The notes: a model not told the origin generated them from the sequence alone. Shown: positions 1 through 10,593, numbered from the stretch's first letter. The stretch: DNA of 64,000 nucleotides from Pelomonas sp. Root1237 (GCF_001425055.1 NZ_LMDK01000016.1:900773-964772), one strand, 5' to 3'. Made by a program: numbers and translations.

Positions 1-178
1 CCTGAGCTGGCCAGGGTCAAGGCCGCCCAAAACGGCCTGTCCGAGCTGACAAAAGCTGCTGCCTTTCCACGATGCGGCAGAACCCACGTTTTTCATGGGG
101 GAGATGTAGGACTGCGCTGACAGAGACACGCGACGCATGCTGCTGTGCCGGCGGCGCGCCGGCACCCAAAGTCGGAGC

Positions 179-3100
179 ATGTCCGCACCGCCGCAACACC
201 CGCCGCATGACCTGACGCCCACCGGCGCTGCACAAGCCTTCCTACGCCTCGCCGGCGGCGCCGAAGCGGCCGCTGCCCCGGTACGAGCGGTGCAGTTCGG
301 TGCCGACCGCTTTGCCGAACATGGCCGCAGCCTGGCCGCGGCCCAGCGGGTGGACGACCCGCGCCAGCAGCCCCGCCCCTTCTCGCCGCGGCTGCGCAGC
401 AATCTGCAGGTCTGGGCCGCCGCCCTGAGCGTGCTGTCCGAGGAAGGCCTGCAGGCCGACATCGACCCCGCCCACGCCTGGCTGCTGGACAACGCCCGCA
501 TCGTGCAGCAGCAGCTCGACGAGGTGCTGCACGACCTGCCGCGCAGCTACTTCCAGCGCCTGCCCCGGCTGGCCGACGAACCGCTTCAGGGCCTGCCGCG
601 CATCTATGGCGTCGCCTGGGCCTGGGTGGCCCACGCGGACAGCTCGCTGGACCTGGCCCTGCTGCACCACTTCCTGGCCGGCCACCACGAGGCCGAGGCG
701 CTGACATTGCGCGAGCTGTGGGCCCTGCCGTCCACGCTGCGCGTCGTGCTGGTGGAGAACCTGCGCCGCCTGGCCGAGCGCGCCGCCTGGCGTCATCTGG
801 CGCGCCGCGCCGCCCAGCACCTGTTCGAGGCGCTGCCGCAGCTGGACGCGGCAGCGGTGCGCAATCAGCTGCAGCAATGGCAATCGGCCTGGCCGCGCGA
901 CCCTGCCATCACGGCCCTGGCCCTGCGCCTGCACGAGCGGCTGACCGACCGCGCCCTGGGCCAAGCCGAGCAGCGTGACTCCGATGACTCGTCCTGGGCG
1001 GCCGTGCACGCCTGGCTGGCCGAGGCGCTGCCCGACCCAGCCGCTGCGCAGGCCAGCGAGCAGGCCGAGAGCGCGGCCGACCACCAGAGCATTCGCAACG
1101 CCATCAGCAGCCTGCGCAACCTCGGCGCGGCCAACTGGGCCGGACTGTTCGAGGCTGTGCACCCGACGCTGCGCGCCCTGGGCCACATTGCCGTCTACCG
1201 CCAGGAGCACGAGGCCACGCGCGACATGGCCATGCACGCCATCGAGGCCCTGACCGAGCGCCACAACGTACCCGAGGCCGACGTGGCCCAGGTGCTGCGC
1301 CTGCTTTGCAACGACCCCGCCTGGGCCGAGGACGCAGAAGAGCGCGCCCCGCTGTACTGGCTGTCCGGCCCTGGCCGCGAACGCCTGCTGAGCGAACTTC
1401 GCCTCAAGCCTACCGCCGGCGAGCGCTTTGCCGCCGGGCTGCGCCGCCACAGTGTCGCCCTCTATCTGACCAGCCTGGCAGGGTTGCTGATCCTGGCCGA
1501 GCTGACGTTGCTGCTGCTGGGCCTGCCCCCGGGCGCCGGCTGGCCCATGGTGGTGGCGGCCGTGCTGCTGTCGCTGCTGCCGGCCAGCGAGGCCGTGGTT
1601 GCGCTGGCCAACCGCCTCATCAGCGAGTCCGCAGCGCCGGCGCAGCTGCCGCGCCTGACCTGGCATCACGGCATTCCGGCCGGGGCGCGCAGCCTGGTTG
1701 TCATTCCCTGCATGCTGACGCGCTCCAAGGGCATCGCGACCCTGCTCGCCCAGCTGGAGCGCCACCACCTGGCCAACCTGGAAGACGAGGCGCAGTTCGC
1801 GCTGCTCAGCGACTGGACCGATGCCAAGGCCGAGCACCAGCCCCAGGACGCGGGCCTGCTCGCCCAGGCGCGCGCCGGCATCGAGGCGTTGAACCAGCGC
1901 CACGGCACGGCCTGCGAGGGCCGGCCGCGTTTCCTGCTGCTGCACCGCGAGCGGCGCTGGAGCGAGACCGAGCAGCGCTGGATCGGCTGGGAGCGCAAGC
2001 GCGGCAAGACCGAGGCATTGGCCGCCCTGCTGGCCGGTCAGCCGCCCGAGCTGCTGCCTGACCGCTTTGTCGACCTGGGCGAGCTGTCCACGCCCGCACC
2101 GGACATCCGCCACATCATCACGCTGGATGCCGACAACGCCCTGCCCCCCGGCGCGCTGCGCGAGCTGGTCGCCATCGCCGCCCACCCGCTGAACCGCCCA
2201 CGGTTGAGCCGCACATCCAGCGGCGCCGTCACCGTCGTGCGCGGCCACGGCATGCTGCAGCCACGCGTCGCCACGCCGCTGGCCACAGCCGCCGGCAGCT
2301 CCACGGTGCATGGCACCTGGTTCCACAGCCTGTTCGCCGGCCAGCCGGGGCTGGACCCCTACAGCGCCGCCAGCTCCGAGGTCTACCAGGACCTGTTCGA
2401 CGAAGGCAGCGCCGCCGGCAAGGGACTGATCGACGTGCAGGCCGCAGCGCAGGTACTGGCCCACCGCATGCCCGAGGGCCAGGTGCTCAGCCACGACCTG
2501 CTGGAAGGCTCGCTGATGCGCTGCGCCGGCGTCAGCGACGTGGTGCTGGTGGAGCCCGCCCCCATGCATGCCGACGTGGCGGCCTCGCGCATCCACCGCT
2601 GGACGCGCGGTGACTGGCAGCTGCTGCCCTTCCTCGGCCACCCGCGCCGCTGGGGCCTGCACGGCATCCACATCTGGAAGATGCTGGACAACCTGCGCCG
2701 CTCCCTCGTCGCCCCGGCCGCCTTGCTGCTGCTGGTCGCGTCGTGGATGGGCCTGGGCCTGGCGCCGGCGTGGGCGCTGGGGCTGGTGGCCGCCACCTTC
2801 GGCGCCGGGCCGTTGATGGGCGCCCTGGCGGCCTGCGCGCCGTCGGGCGACCGCATCTCCCTGCCGCGCTTTTACCGGCAGGCGGCCATTGAACTCGGGC
2901 GTGCCATCGGCGGCGTCGTCTGGCACATCGCACTGCTTCCGGCGGCAAGCTGGCTCAGCATCGACGCCATCGTGCGCGCGCTGTGGCGCCAGCGTGTCAG
3001 CCACCAGCATCTGCTGGAATGGACCACCGCCGACGCGGCGGAAGCCGCGGCGCGCACCGACTGGCGCTCGCTGTGGCGCCAGCACAAGCATGTGACCTTT

Positions 3101-6100
3101 GCCACCGGCGCGCTGGCCTTGCTGCTGATGACGCCGGCCCTGATCGGCCGCCCCGTCGACTGGGACCAGGCCCTGCCGCTGCTGCTGGCCTGGGCACTGA
3201 CGCCGCTGTGGATAGGCCTGGCCAGCCGGCCGCGCGCCCGGCCGCGCCGCGAGGCCATCACCGACGACGAGCGCCAGTACCTGCTCAGCGTCGCCCGCGA
3301 CACCTGGCGCTGGTTCGAACGCTGGGTCACCAAGGACGACAACGATCTGCCGCCCGACAACGTTCAGTTCGACCCCGACATCGCCGTCGCCCACCGCACC
3401 TCGCCCACCAATATCGGCCTGTACCTGCTGTCGGCCTGCTGCGCGCGCGAGTTCGGCTGGCTGCATGACGTCGGCCTGGCCGAGCGCATCGGCCGCACGC
3501 TGGACACGCTGGACAAGCTGCCCCGCCACCGCGGCCACTTCTACAACTGGATCGACACCCAGCGCCTGGGCGTGCTGGAGCCACCCTACATCTCCAGCGT
3601 GGACAGCGGCAACCTCTGCGCCCATCTGCTGGTGGTCGCGGCGGCCTGCGAGGGCTTTGCGCGCGGGGGCGAGGGCATGCCGCCGCCGCCGGCCGTGGCC
3701 GAGGCGCTGAACGCCGTCGCCATGCGGGCGCGCGCCCTTGCGCTGGCCCACGACTTCAGCTGGCTCTACGACCCGCAGCGCCACCTGCTGCACATCGGCG
3801 CCGTCGCGGCGCAAGGCTCCGAACCCGGTACCGAGCGGCTGGACCAGAACCACTACGACCTGCTCGCCTCCGAAGCTCGGCTGGCCAGCCTGGTAGCCAT
3901 CGCCAAGGGCGACATCCCGCCGGCGCACTGGGGCGCTTTGGGCCGGCCCTTCTTCTCGCGTGGCCGCGTCACCGGATTGAAGAGCTGGTCGGGCTCGATG
4001 TTCGAGATGTTGATGCCCTCGCTGGTGCTGGACGAGCCCACCGGTAGCGCGCTGGCGGAAGCCGCTCGCGCGGCCGTCATGGAGCAGATCCGCGCCGGGC
4101 GTGCGGCCGGCCTGCCCTGGGGCGTGTCCGAGAGCGCCTATGCCAAGCGCGACCGGAGCCTGGCCTACCAGTACGGCCCGCAGGGCGTGGCCAGCCTGGC
4201 ACTGCGCGACACGCCGGTGGAAGAGATCGTCATTGCACCCTATGCCAGCCTGATGGCGACCATGGTGATGCCGCGCGCGGCCGTCGCCAACCTGCGCGCG
4301 CTGCAGGCCCTGGGTGCCCGCCATGAGGGCGGCTTCATGGAGGCGCTGGACTACACAGTCGGCCGCCAGCCCGAAGCCACCAGCGAGACACCCCCGCAAG
4401 GGCGTCGCTTCCAGCGCATCGGCACGACGATGGCCCACCACCACGGCATGTCCCTCGTCGCGCTGACCGAGGTGCTGTGCGGCGGCGCGCCGCAGCGCTG
4501 GGCCGATGCCGAGCCGCGGCTGTGCGCCGTGCGCTGGCTGCTGCACGAGCGCGCGCCGCACAAGGTGGCGCCGTTGCGCGAACCGCCGCCACAGCCGACT
4601 CGAAGCGCACCGCGCCGCGCCCGCATCTCGCTGGTCGTGCCCGAGCTGCATGGCCGCGCCCTGCCCGCCACCGCCTGGCTGGGCCATGGGCGTCTCAGCG
4701 CGATGGTGCGCGAGCATGGCGGCGGCACGCTGGTCTGGGGCGAGCCGGGTTCACTGGTGTTGGTGAGCCGCTGGCGCGACGATCTGCCGCAGGACCTGCT
4801 CGGCCACCACCTGCATCTGCGCGACCTGGACCTGCACTGGAACGGCGCGCCCGAGTCCAGCCCCTGGCGATCGCTCACGCTGCGGCCCACGCCCGGCCCG
4901 CAATGGCGCTATGGCTGCCGCCTGCACCCCGCCAGCGCGCAGTTCACGGCCGAGGGCGAGGAGTTGCACGCCCACACCGAGGCCTGGGTGGCCGTCGAGG
5001 ACGACGTCGAGCTGCGCCGCATTACGCTGCGCAACCTCGCCCATCGGCCGCGCCGCCTGGCGCTGGTATCCAGCTTCGAGCCCGTGCTGGCGCCGGCCAA
5101 GGCCGACCTGGCCCACCCGGCTTTCGGCAAGCTCTTCCTCCAGGCACGTTGGGAACCGGGCCAGCAGGCCCTGAACTGGCAGCGCCTGCCGCGCAGTCCC
5201 AACGAGGCGCCCCTGCACGCGGTGCATGCGCTGGTGGGCGTGGAGCTCGAGGGCGGCGCGCGGCTGGACCGTGTGCGCGCCGGTGCCGACCGTGCCCATT
5301 GGCTGGCCCGCGGCGGCATGCCCGGCCAGCCCGGCGGCGTCATTGCGCATGCCGGCGTGCAAGCGCTGCTGGGCACCGATGTGACCGGCCTCAACACCGC
5401 GTCTGGCATGCTGGACACCGGCAACGACCCGATCTCGCTGCTGCACCTGGTGCTGCAGCTGCCGCCCGGTGCCAGCGTGACGCTGACGCTGGCCACCGCC
5501 GCCGCTCGCGAGCCGCAGACGCTCAGCCACTTGCTGGACAAGCTGCGTCAGCCGGCCCTCGTCGAGCGTGCGCTGACGCTGGCCCACACCATGGCCGGCG
5601 TGCGCACCCAAGGCGCCAGCCTCGCGCCGGGCGCCTGGCGGGCCGGCCTCACGCTGCAGACCCTGCTGACCTCGCAGGCCGCCCGCGAGAACCTGCCTCT
5701 GCCCGAGACCGGCTACGAGCGCGATGCGCTGTGGCGCCATGGCATCTCGGGGGACGACCCCATCATCCTGATGCGCGTGGCCGATCCCACCGGCGTCATC
5801 ATGGTGCGCGAGCTGTGCGCGCTGCTGCAGGCCCAGGGCAGCCCGCTGCCAGTGGACGTCGTCGTGTTGGACGCCGAGCCGCCGTCCTATCTGGCGCCGG
5901 TGTCGCGCGCGTTGCGGTCGCTGGCCGAGCAGCAAACCCATGGGCGCTGCCGCGTGCATGTGCTGTCGGACGAGACCGTGGGGCCGGACACGCGCTTTGC
6001 CCTCAACATGCTGGCGCGCGTGCGCTGGTTCGCCGATGGCCGGCCGCTGGCCCAGCAGCTCGAGCGCCTGGGCCAGAGCCACGAGCAAGCCGCCAAGGCC

Positions 6101-8680
6101 CGGCGCGGCGCCGGCGCGACGCTGGTGTCCGCCCTCGCCGCCCCGCCCGGCGCCGAGGCGCCAGACAGCGACTTCGAGGCCGACAGCGGTGCCTGCCGCT
6201 TCGAGCTGACCGAGCAAAGCCAGCCGGCGCGGCCGTGGATCAACGTCATCGCCAACGAGAACTTCGGCTGCCAGGTGTCCGAGCGCGGTGCCGGCATGGC
6301 CTGGGCCGGCAACAGCCGGCTGCACCAGATCACGCCCTGGTCCAACGACGCGCTGCTGGACTCGCCCGGCGAATGGCTGATCCTGCACTGCCTGTCCAGC
6401 GGCAAGGCCTGGCTGCTCGGCCGCGCCAGCCCGCACCAGAACGTGTCCCACCTGCCAGGAGCTACGGCCATGGCTTTCCAGCTGCCAGGCATGGTGGTGC
6501 GCCTGCGCTGGACGGTGGACGCAACAACCGCCGTCAAGCAATGCCAGGTGGAGTTGCACGCGGCGCCCGGCCGCCCGCCGCGCCTGCTGCGGCTGCTGGC
6601 CGCCGCGCAGTGGCAGCTGGGCATGGACAGTGGTGCGCGCCGCAGTGTCGTGACGCGACTGGAACCGCCCCAGGGCGACGGTCCGCTGCTGGCCCTGGCC
6701 ACGCAGGCCGATGGGCTCAATGGCTTCGGCGGCCACACGGCCTGGATGGCACTGCGCCCGACCCGCGAGGGCGATGCGACGGCCGACCAGATCAACAGCC
6801 TGGCCAGCGATCAGGCCCTGTGGCCCTGGCCCGCGGACGCCGGCTTCACGCCCGACCTGAACCGGCCGCACCCGTGGACGGCCGCCATTGAGGCCAGCGG
6901 CGACCGCCGCCTGCTGTTCGACGACGAAGGCCGTCTCGTCATGCCGCACGCGCTGGATGGCCAGGCCGGTGCTGCCACCGACCCGGCGGCCCTGCTCGCG
7001 GTGCCGATCCGACTGGAAGCCGGCCACGCCTGGCATGGCACGGTGCTGCTCGGCCATGCGCAGAGCCTGCCCGCGGCCCGCGAGCAGGCCGCCAACGCCT
7101 GGGCGGCCGACCCATTGCACCGGCTGGCCGCCCAGCGCGAGGTCTGGCGGGCCTTGAGCGCGCCCGTTCAGGTGGCCACGCCCGACCCCGCCTTCGACGC
7201 GCTGGTGAACCATTGGCTGCCGGCCCAGGTGCTGGGCTGCCGCATCTGGGCGCGCGCCGGCTTCTACCAGGCGGGCGGCGCCTTCGGCTTCCGCGACCAG
7301 CTGCAGGACGCCATGTCCCTGGTGCAGCATGCACCCGAGCGCCTGGCCGCGCAGATTCGCCGCCACGCAGCCCACCAGTTCCCGCCCGGCGACGTGCAGC
7401 ACTGGTGGCATGAGCCGGCCGGTGCCGGCGTGCGCACGCATTTCGCGGACGACCGGCTGTGGCTGGCGCTGGCGCTGGCCTTGTACGTCGAGCGCACCGC
7501 CGATACGTCGCTGGCCGACGAGATGCTGCCCTTCCTGCAGGGACGCCCCGTGCCCGAGGGCGCCGAGGACATCTACGAGGTGCCGGCCATCAGCGACGAG
7601 CAGGCCAGCATCTACGAGCACGCCGCGCGCTCCATCGATGTCAGCCTGCCCGTCGGCGTCCATGGCCTGCCGCTGTTCGGTACCGGCGACTGGAACGACG
7701 GCATGAACCGCGTCGGCGCCGAGGGCAAGGGCGAGTCGGTGTGGATGGGCTTCTTCCTGTGCGCCGTCATCGACGCCCTGCACCCGCTGGCCATCGCCCG
7801 CGGCGAGCAGGCCCGCGCGGCGCGCTGGCGCCAGGCACGCGACAAGCTGGCCAAGGCCCTGGACGCCGAGGCCTGGGACGGCCGCTGGTACCGCCGCGGC
7901 TGGTTCGATGACGGCAGCGTCCTCGGCACCCATGACGACAGCGAATGCCGCATCGACCTCATCGTGCAGGCCTGGGCCGTGCTGACCGGCGCCACCGAGG
8001 CCGACCGCGCCCGCCTGGCCCTGGACAGCGCCTGGCGCGAGCTGCATGACCGCGACGCCCACTTGTTGCGCCTGCTGTGGCCGCCGCTGAAGGACCACCA
8101 GCCACCAGCCGGCTACATCCAGGCCTACCCCGGCGGCGTGCGCGAGAACGGCGGCCAGTACAACCACGCCGCCACCTGGGCCCTGATGGCCAGCGCCAAG
8201 CTCGGTCAGGCCGAGCGCGCCTGGGCGGCCTTCACGGCCATCAGCCCGGCCCACCGCGGGGCACACGGCGCGGCCTATGGGCTGGAGCCCTTCGCCGTGG
8301 CCGGTGATATCGAAGCCGCCGCGCCGCACGCCGGCCGCGGTGGCTGGAGCTGGTACACGGGCGCCGCCGGCTGGCTGCTGCGCGCGGCGGTCGAGTCGCT
8401 GTGCGGCGTCAAGCTGGCCGATGGCCTGCTGCGCGTGCAGCCCTGCCTGCCGCCCCATTGGCCCGAGGCGCGGCTGCGCCTGGTGCACCAGGGTCGGCGT
8501 ATCGACTTGCTGCTGCAGCGTGCCCCGACGGGCGCCGGCACCGCGCCGCCCGCCGGCTACCGCACCCTGGTGCCAGGATCGACGCTGGCGCTCGGGGAGG
8601 TCGAAGGCGACCTGCAGCTTTGGGTGCCAGTCACCGATGCCCTGCCGGCCCGCAGGCCGGAACCGGCGGCAGCGTTTTGA
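179..8680 (+). CDS. ndvB: Cyclic beta-1,2-glucan synthase, NdvB type
   Basis: About 2833 residues, the usual size of this family. The enzyme makes cyclic beta-1,2-glucan from UDP-glucose at the inner membrane; the product goes to the periplasm and serves in osmoadaptation and host interaction. The N-terminal third is a membrane glycosyltransferase (GT84 type). Hydrophobic segments lie near residues 430-480, 840-885 and 970-1015. The nucleotide-sugar motif TLDADN is at D650/D652 and HRWTRGDWQ begins at 806. A glycoamylase-like region follows at about 1030-1450. The C-terminal part is a GH94 phosphorylase-like domain with GDWNDGMN at D2504/D2507; in this family it sets ring size. I chose the ATG at 179 rather than the in-frame ATG at 137 because the extra 14 residues are Arg-rich and look untranslated. 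It stands alone, and no ndvA exporter is visible. Confidence 0.93.
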   Translation: MSAPPQHPPHDLTPTGAAQAFLRLAGGAEAAAAPVRAVQFGADRFAEHGRSLAAAQRVDDPRQQPRPFSPRLRSNLQVWAAALSVLSEEGLQADIDPAHAWLLDNARIVQQQLDEVLHDLPRSYFQRLPRLADEPLQGLPRIYGVAWAWVAHADSSLDLALLHHFLAGHHEAEALTLRELWALPSTLRVVLVENLRRLAERAAWRHLARRAAQHLFEALPQLDAAAVRNQLQQWQSAWPRDPAITALALRLHERLTDRALGQAEQRDSDDSSWAAVHAWLAEALPDPAAAQASEQAESAADHQSIRNAISSLRNLGAANWAGLFEAVHPTLRALGHIAVYRQEHEATRDMAMHAIEALTERHNVPEADVAQVLRLLCNDPAWAEDAEERAPLYWLSGPGRERLLSELRLKPTAGERFAAGLRRHSVALYLTSLAGLLILAELTLLLLGLPPGAGWPMVVAAVLLSLLPASEAVVALANRLISESAAPAQLPRLTWHHGIPAGARSLVVIPCMLTRSKGIATLLAQLERHHLANLEDEAQFALLSDWTDAKAEHQPQDAGLLAQARAGIEALNQRHGTACEGRPRFLLLHRERRWSETEQRWIGWERKRGKTEALAALLAGQPPELLPDRFVDLGELSTPAPDIRHIITLDADNALPPGALRELVAIAAHPLNRPRLSRTSSGAVTVVRGHGMLQPRVATPLATAAGSSTVHGTWFHSLFAGQPGLDPYSAASSEVYQDLFDEGSAAGKGLIDVQAAAQVLAHRMPEGQVLSHDLLEGSLMRCAGVSDVVLVEPAPMHADVAASRIHRWTRGDWQLLPFLGHPRRWGLHGIHIWKMLDNLRRSLVAPAALLLLVASWMGLGLAPAWALGLVAATFGAGPLMGALAACAPSGDRISLPRFYRQAAIELGRAIGGVVWHIALLPAASWLSIDAIVRALWRQRVSHQHLLEWTTADAAEAAARTDWRSLWRQHKHVTFATGALALLLMTPALIGRPVDWDQALPLLLAWALTPLWIGLASRPRARPRREAITDDERQYLLSVARDTWRWFERWVTKDDNDLPPDNVQFDPDIAVAHRTSPTNIGLYLLSACCAREFGWLHDVGLAERIGRTLDTLDKLPRHRGHFYNWIDTQRLGVLEPPYISSVDSGNLCAHLLVVAAACEGFARGGEGMPPPPAVAEALNAVAMRARALALAHDFSWLYDPQRHLLHIGAVAAQGSEPGTERLDQNHYDLLASEARLASLVAIAKGDIPPAHWGALGRPFFSRGRVTGLKSWSGSMFEMLMPSLVLDEPTGSALAEAARAAVMEQIRAGRAAGLPWGVSESAYAKRDRSLAYQYGPQGVASLALRDTPVEEIVIAPYASLMATMVMPRAAVANLRALQALGARHEGGFMEALDYTVGRQPEATSETPPQGRRFQRIGTTMAHHHGMSLVALTEVLCGGAPQRWADAEPRLCAVRWLLHERAPHKVAPLREPPPQPTRSAPRRARISLVVPELHGRALPATAWLGHGRLSAMVREHGGGTLVWGEPGSLVLVSRWRDDLPQDLLGHHLHLRDLDLHWNGAPESSPWRSLTLRPTPGPQWRYGCRLHPASAQFTAEGEELHAHTEAWVAVEDDVELRRITLRNLAHRPRRLALVSSFEPVLAPAKADLAHPAFGKLFLQARWEPGQQALNWQRLPRSPNEAPLHAVHALVGVELEGGARLDRVRAGADRAHWLARGGMPGQPGGVIAHAGVQALLGTDVTGLNTASGMLDTGNDPISLLHLVLQLPPGASVTLTLATAAAREPQTLSHLLDKLRQPALVERALTLAHTMAGVRTQGASLAPGAWRAGLTLQTLLTSQAARENLPLPETGYERDALWRHGISGDDPIILMRVADPTGVIMVRELCALLQAQGSPLPVDVVVLDAEPPSYLAPVSRALRSLAEQQTHGRCRVHVLSDETVGPDTRFALNMLARVRWFADGRPLAQQLERLGQSHEQAAKARRGAGATLVSALAAPPGAEAPDSDFEADSGACRFELTEQSQPARPWINVIANENFGCQVSERGAGMAWAGNSRLHQITPWSNDALLDSPGEWLILHCLSSGKAWLLGRASPHQNVSHLPGATAMAFQLPGMVVRLRWTVDATTAVKQCQVELHAAPGRPPRLLRLLAAAQWQLGMDSGARRSVVTRLEPPQGDGPLLALATQADGLNGFGGHTAWMALRPTREGDATADQINSLASDQALWPWPADAGFTPDLNRPHPWTAAIEASGDRRLLFDDEGRLVMPHALDGQAGAATDPAALLAVPIRLEAGHAWHGTVLLGHAQSLPAAREQAANAWAADPLHRLAAQREVWRALSAPVQVATPDPAFDALVNHWLPAQVLGCRIWARAGFYQAGGAFGFRDQLQDAMSLVQHAPERLAAQIRRHAAHQFPPGDVQHWWHEPAGAGVRTHFADDRLWLALALALYVERTADTSLADEMLPFLQGRPVPEGAEDIYEVPAISDEQASIYEHAARSIDVSLPVGVHGLPLFGTGDWNDGMNRVGAEGKGESVWMGFFLCAVIDALHPLAIARGEQARAARWRQARDKLAKALDAEAWDGRWYRRGWFDDGSVLGTHDDSECRIDLIVQAWAVLTGATEADRARLALDSAWRELHDRDAHLLRLLWPPLKDHQPPAGYIQAYPGGVRENGGQYNHAATWALMASAKLGQAERAWAAFTAISPAHRGAHGAAYGLEPFAVAGDIEAAAPHAGRGGWSWYTGAAGWLLRAAVESLCGVKLADGLLRVQPCLPPHWPEARLRLVHQGRRIDLLLQRAPTGAGTAPPAGYRTLVPGSTLALGEVEGDLQLWVPVTDALPARRPEPAAAF

Positions 8681-8695
8681 AGCCCCAAAAAGCAA

Positions 8696-8715
8696 GCGGC
8701 CCCGAAAGGGGCCGC
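8696..8715 (-). terminator. Rho-independent terminator for the small minus-strand gene
   Basis: A perfect 8-bp stem (GCGGCCCC / GGGGCCGC) closes on a GAAA loop. Read on the minus strand it is followed by TTGCTTTTT, a T-rich tail that suits the gene ending at 8736. On the plus strand no T-run follows, although the hairpin lies 16 bases after the ndvB stop and could also slow transcription there. Confidence 0.7.
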
Positions 8716-8735
8716 CGTAGCGAATCAGGGGAGGA

Positions 8736-8939
8736 TCAGACGACCAAGCTCAACACCACGGCCATGAGGACGCTACCCAGGACGACGGTCGTGAACAGCC
8801 GGTCGCCGATGGCGCTGTCCAGGAATTCCAGCGAGCACAGCATGCGCTGCTTGCGGTCTGACAGCGTGCGGCACTGGCGCAGGTGAACGCCCAGGCTGTC
8901 CAGGTGCTGACGCAGCAGATGATCGGTGGCGCGAGACAT
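8736..8939 (-). CDS. Small hypothetical protein with one C-terminal membrane segment
   Basis: A 67-residue protein of unknown function. The first 45 residues are charged and mostly helical, with a CRTLSDRKQRML stretch. The last 17 or so (from FTTVVLGSVL) form a single hydrophobic helix, so a tail-anchored inner-membrane protein is likely. A strong ribosome site (AGGAGG) sits 6 bases before the ATG, and a terminator hairpin follows the stop, so it looks like a complete one-gene unit convergent with ndvB. I do not recognise the family. Confidence 0.7.
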   Translation of the reverse strand: MSRATDHLLRQHLDSLGVHLRQCRTLSDRKQRMLCSLEFLDSAIGDRLFTTVVLGSVLMAVVLSLVV

Positions 8940-9069
8940 GGATGACCTCCTCTGAAAACGATGCCTTCAACTGTAGAGAGAACCTGGCTTCGTTGCATTC
9001 GGACACGAAGGGGCCCGCGTGTAGGCCTTGTCTGACATTGCGACGCATGCCATGAGGCACCATGCGGCA

Positions 9070-10593
9070 ATGAGCACCAGCCGGCAAGCACTTTGGTTGT
9101 TGACCCTGCTAACCGCGTGGTTTGCCGGCATGGCGCAGGCCGCGCCAGCGGCGCTGCAAGTCGGCTCCAAGCGCTTCACCGAGAGTTATCTGCTGGGCGA
9201 GATCGTCACGCAGACCTTGGTCGGTCAGGGTGTCGCCGCTGAACACCGCCAGGGCCTGGGCAATACCGCCATCCTGGCCGCGGCCCTGCAGCAAGGCCAG
9301 ATCGATCTCTACCCGGAGTACACCGGTACCATCGTGCGCGAGTTGCTCAAGCGCGAGTCATCTGCGGATGCGCAGGCACCGCTGGCGCAGATCAACGCGT
9401 GGCTGAAGCCGCTGGGCCTGAAGGCCGGCGTGCCACTGGGCTTCAACAACAGCTATGCCCTGGCCCTGCGCGAGGCCGACGCGGCGCGGCTGGGCATCAC
9501 GACGATCTCGGAGCTTGCCGCCAAGGCACCGCCGGCACTCAAGGCTGGCCTGTCGCACGAGTTCCTGGCCCGCGCCGACGGCTGGCCGGCGCTGCAGCGC
9601 GCCTACGGCCTGAAGCTGCAACCCGGCGCCGGCCTGGACCACGGCCTGGCGTATCAAGCCCTCGCCAATGGCCAGGTCGACCTCATCGACGTCTACACCA
9701 CCGACGCCCAGCTCGCCCGCCAGCCCGTGCGGGTGCTGCGCGATGACCGCGGCTTCTTCCCGCGCTACGACGCGGTGCTGCTGATGCGGACGGCGGTCGA
9801 CGACAAGCCGTTGCAGGGCCTGGCCGGCCGCCTGCCCGAAGCCGAAATGACCCGCCTGAACGCCGCCGCCGAGCTGGACGGCCGGCCCTTTGCCGACGTG
9901 GCGCACGGCTTCCTGCGGTCAGACTCGGGCGGCACGGGACACCAGGGCTTGATGGACCGACTGTTTGCACCCGATCTGCCCAAGCTGCTCGCCCAGCATC
10001 TGGCCCTGGTGCTGGCCTCGCTCGCGCTGGCCGTGGCCGTGGCCGTGCCCCTGGGCATTGCGGCGCATCGCCTGCCGCGGCTGGCGGCGCCCGTCATGGC
10101 CGTGACGGGCCTGCTGCAGACCCTGCCTTCGCTCGCCCTGCTGGCCTTCCTGATTGCCCTGGTTGGCCGCATCGGCTTCGTGCCGGCCTTGCTGGCGCTG
10201 TTCGTCTATGCACTGCTGCCCATCGTGCGCAACACCCATGCCGGGCTTCAGGCCGTGTCTGGCGGGCTGACCCATGCCGCCTTGGCGCTGGGCCTGACCC
10301 GCGGCCAGACGCTGCGCGCCATTGAGCTGCCACTGGCCCTGCCGACGCTGATGGCAGGGGTGAAGACGGCAGCGGTCACCAACGTCGGCACGGCCACCGT
10401 CGCGGCCTTCGTCGGCGCGGGCGGCCTGGGCGAGCGCATCGTCGCGGGCCTGGCCGTCAACGACAGCAAGCTGATGTTGGCCGGCGCCCTGCCCGCCGCG
10501 GCCCTGGCCGTCATCGTGCAACTGCTGTTTGATGCGCTGGAACGCCGGGTCGCGCACAATGGGCCACAAGAATCTCGGGATCGAGGGGCATGA
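9070..10593 (+). CDS. Osmoprotectant ABC transporter: substrate-binding protein fused to permease
   Basis: About 507 residues. A signal peptide (MSTSRQALWLLTLLTAWFAG, ending AQA) leads into an OpuAC-type glycine betaine/choline binding domain at about 25-290, with GSKRFTESYLLGEI and the IDLYPEYTGT loop typical of the OsmF/OpuCC group. A BPD_transp_1 permease domain of five or six helices follows at about 300-500, with the EAA-like loop around ALALGLTRGQTLRAIELPLALP. The fused order here is binding domain then permease, in one chain. The start at 9070 is chosen because it opens the signal peptide; the ATG at 9028 would add 14 polar residues. It overlaps the next gene by ATGA. The cognate ATPase is not beside it. 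Confidence 0.88.
   Translation: MSTSRQALWLLTLLTAWFAGMAQAAPAALQVGSKRFTESYLLGEIVTQTLVGQGVAAEHRQGLGNTAILAAALQQGQIDLYPEYTGTIVRELLKRESSADAQAPLAQINAWLKPLGLKAGVPLGFNNSYALALREADAARLGITTISELAAKAPPALKAGLSHEFLARADGWPALQRAYGLKLQPGAGLDHGLAYQALANGQVDLIDVYTTDAQLARQPVRVLRDDRGFFPRYDAVLLMRTAVDDKPLQGLAGRLPEAEMTRLNAAAELDGRPFADVAHGFLRSDSGGTGHQGLMDRLFAPDLPKLLAQHLALVLASLALAVAVAVPLGIAAHRLPRLAAPVMAVTGLLQTLPSLALLAFLIALVGRIGFVPALLALFVYALLPIVRNTHAGLQAVSGGLTHAALALGLTRGQTLRAIELPLALPTLMAGVKTAAVTNVGTATVAAFVGAGGLGERIVAGLAVNDSKLMLAGALPAAALAVIVQLLFDALERRVAHNGPQESRDRGA

Noticed and set aside
242-4717. Very long open frame antisense to the first half of ndvB
   Set aside because: Made by GC-rich codon bias. It has no domains, and it is Arg/Gln/Ala-rich; the plus strand encodes a well-known enzyme throughout.
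4751-8695. Second long frame antisense to ndvB
   Set aside because: Same cause; no protein motif and no ribosome site.
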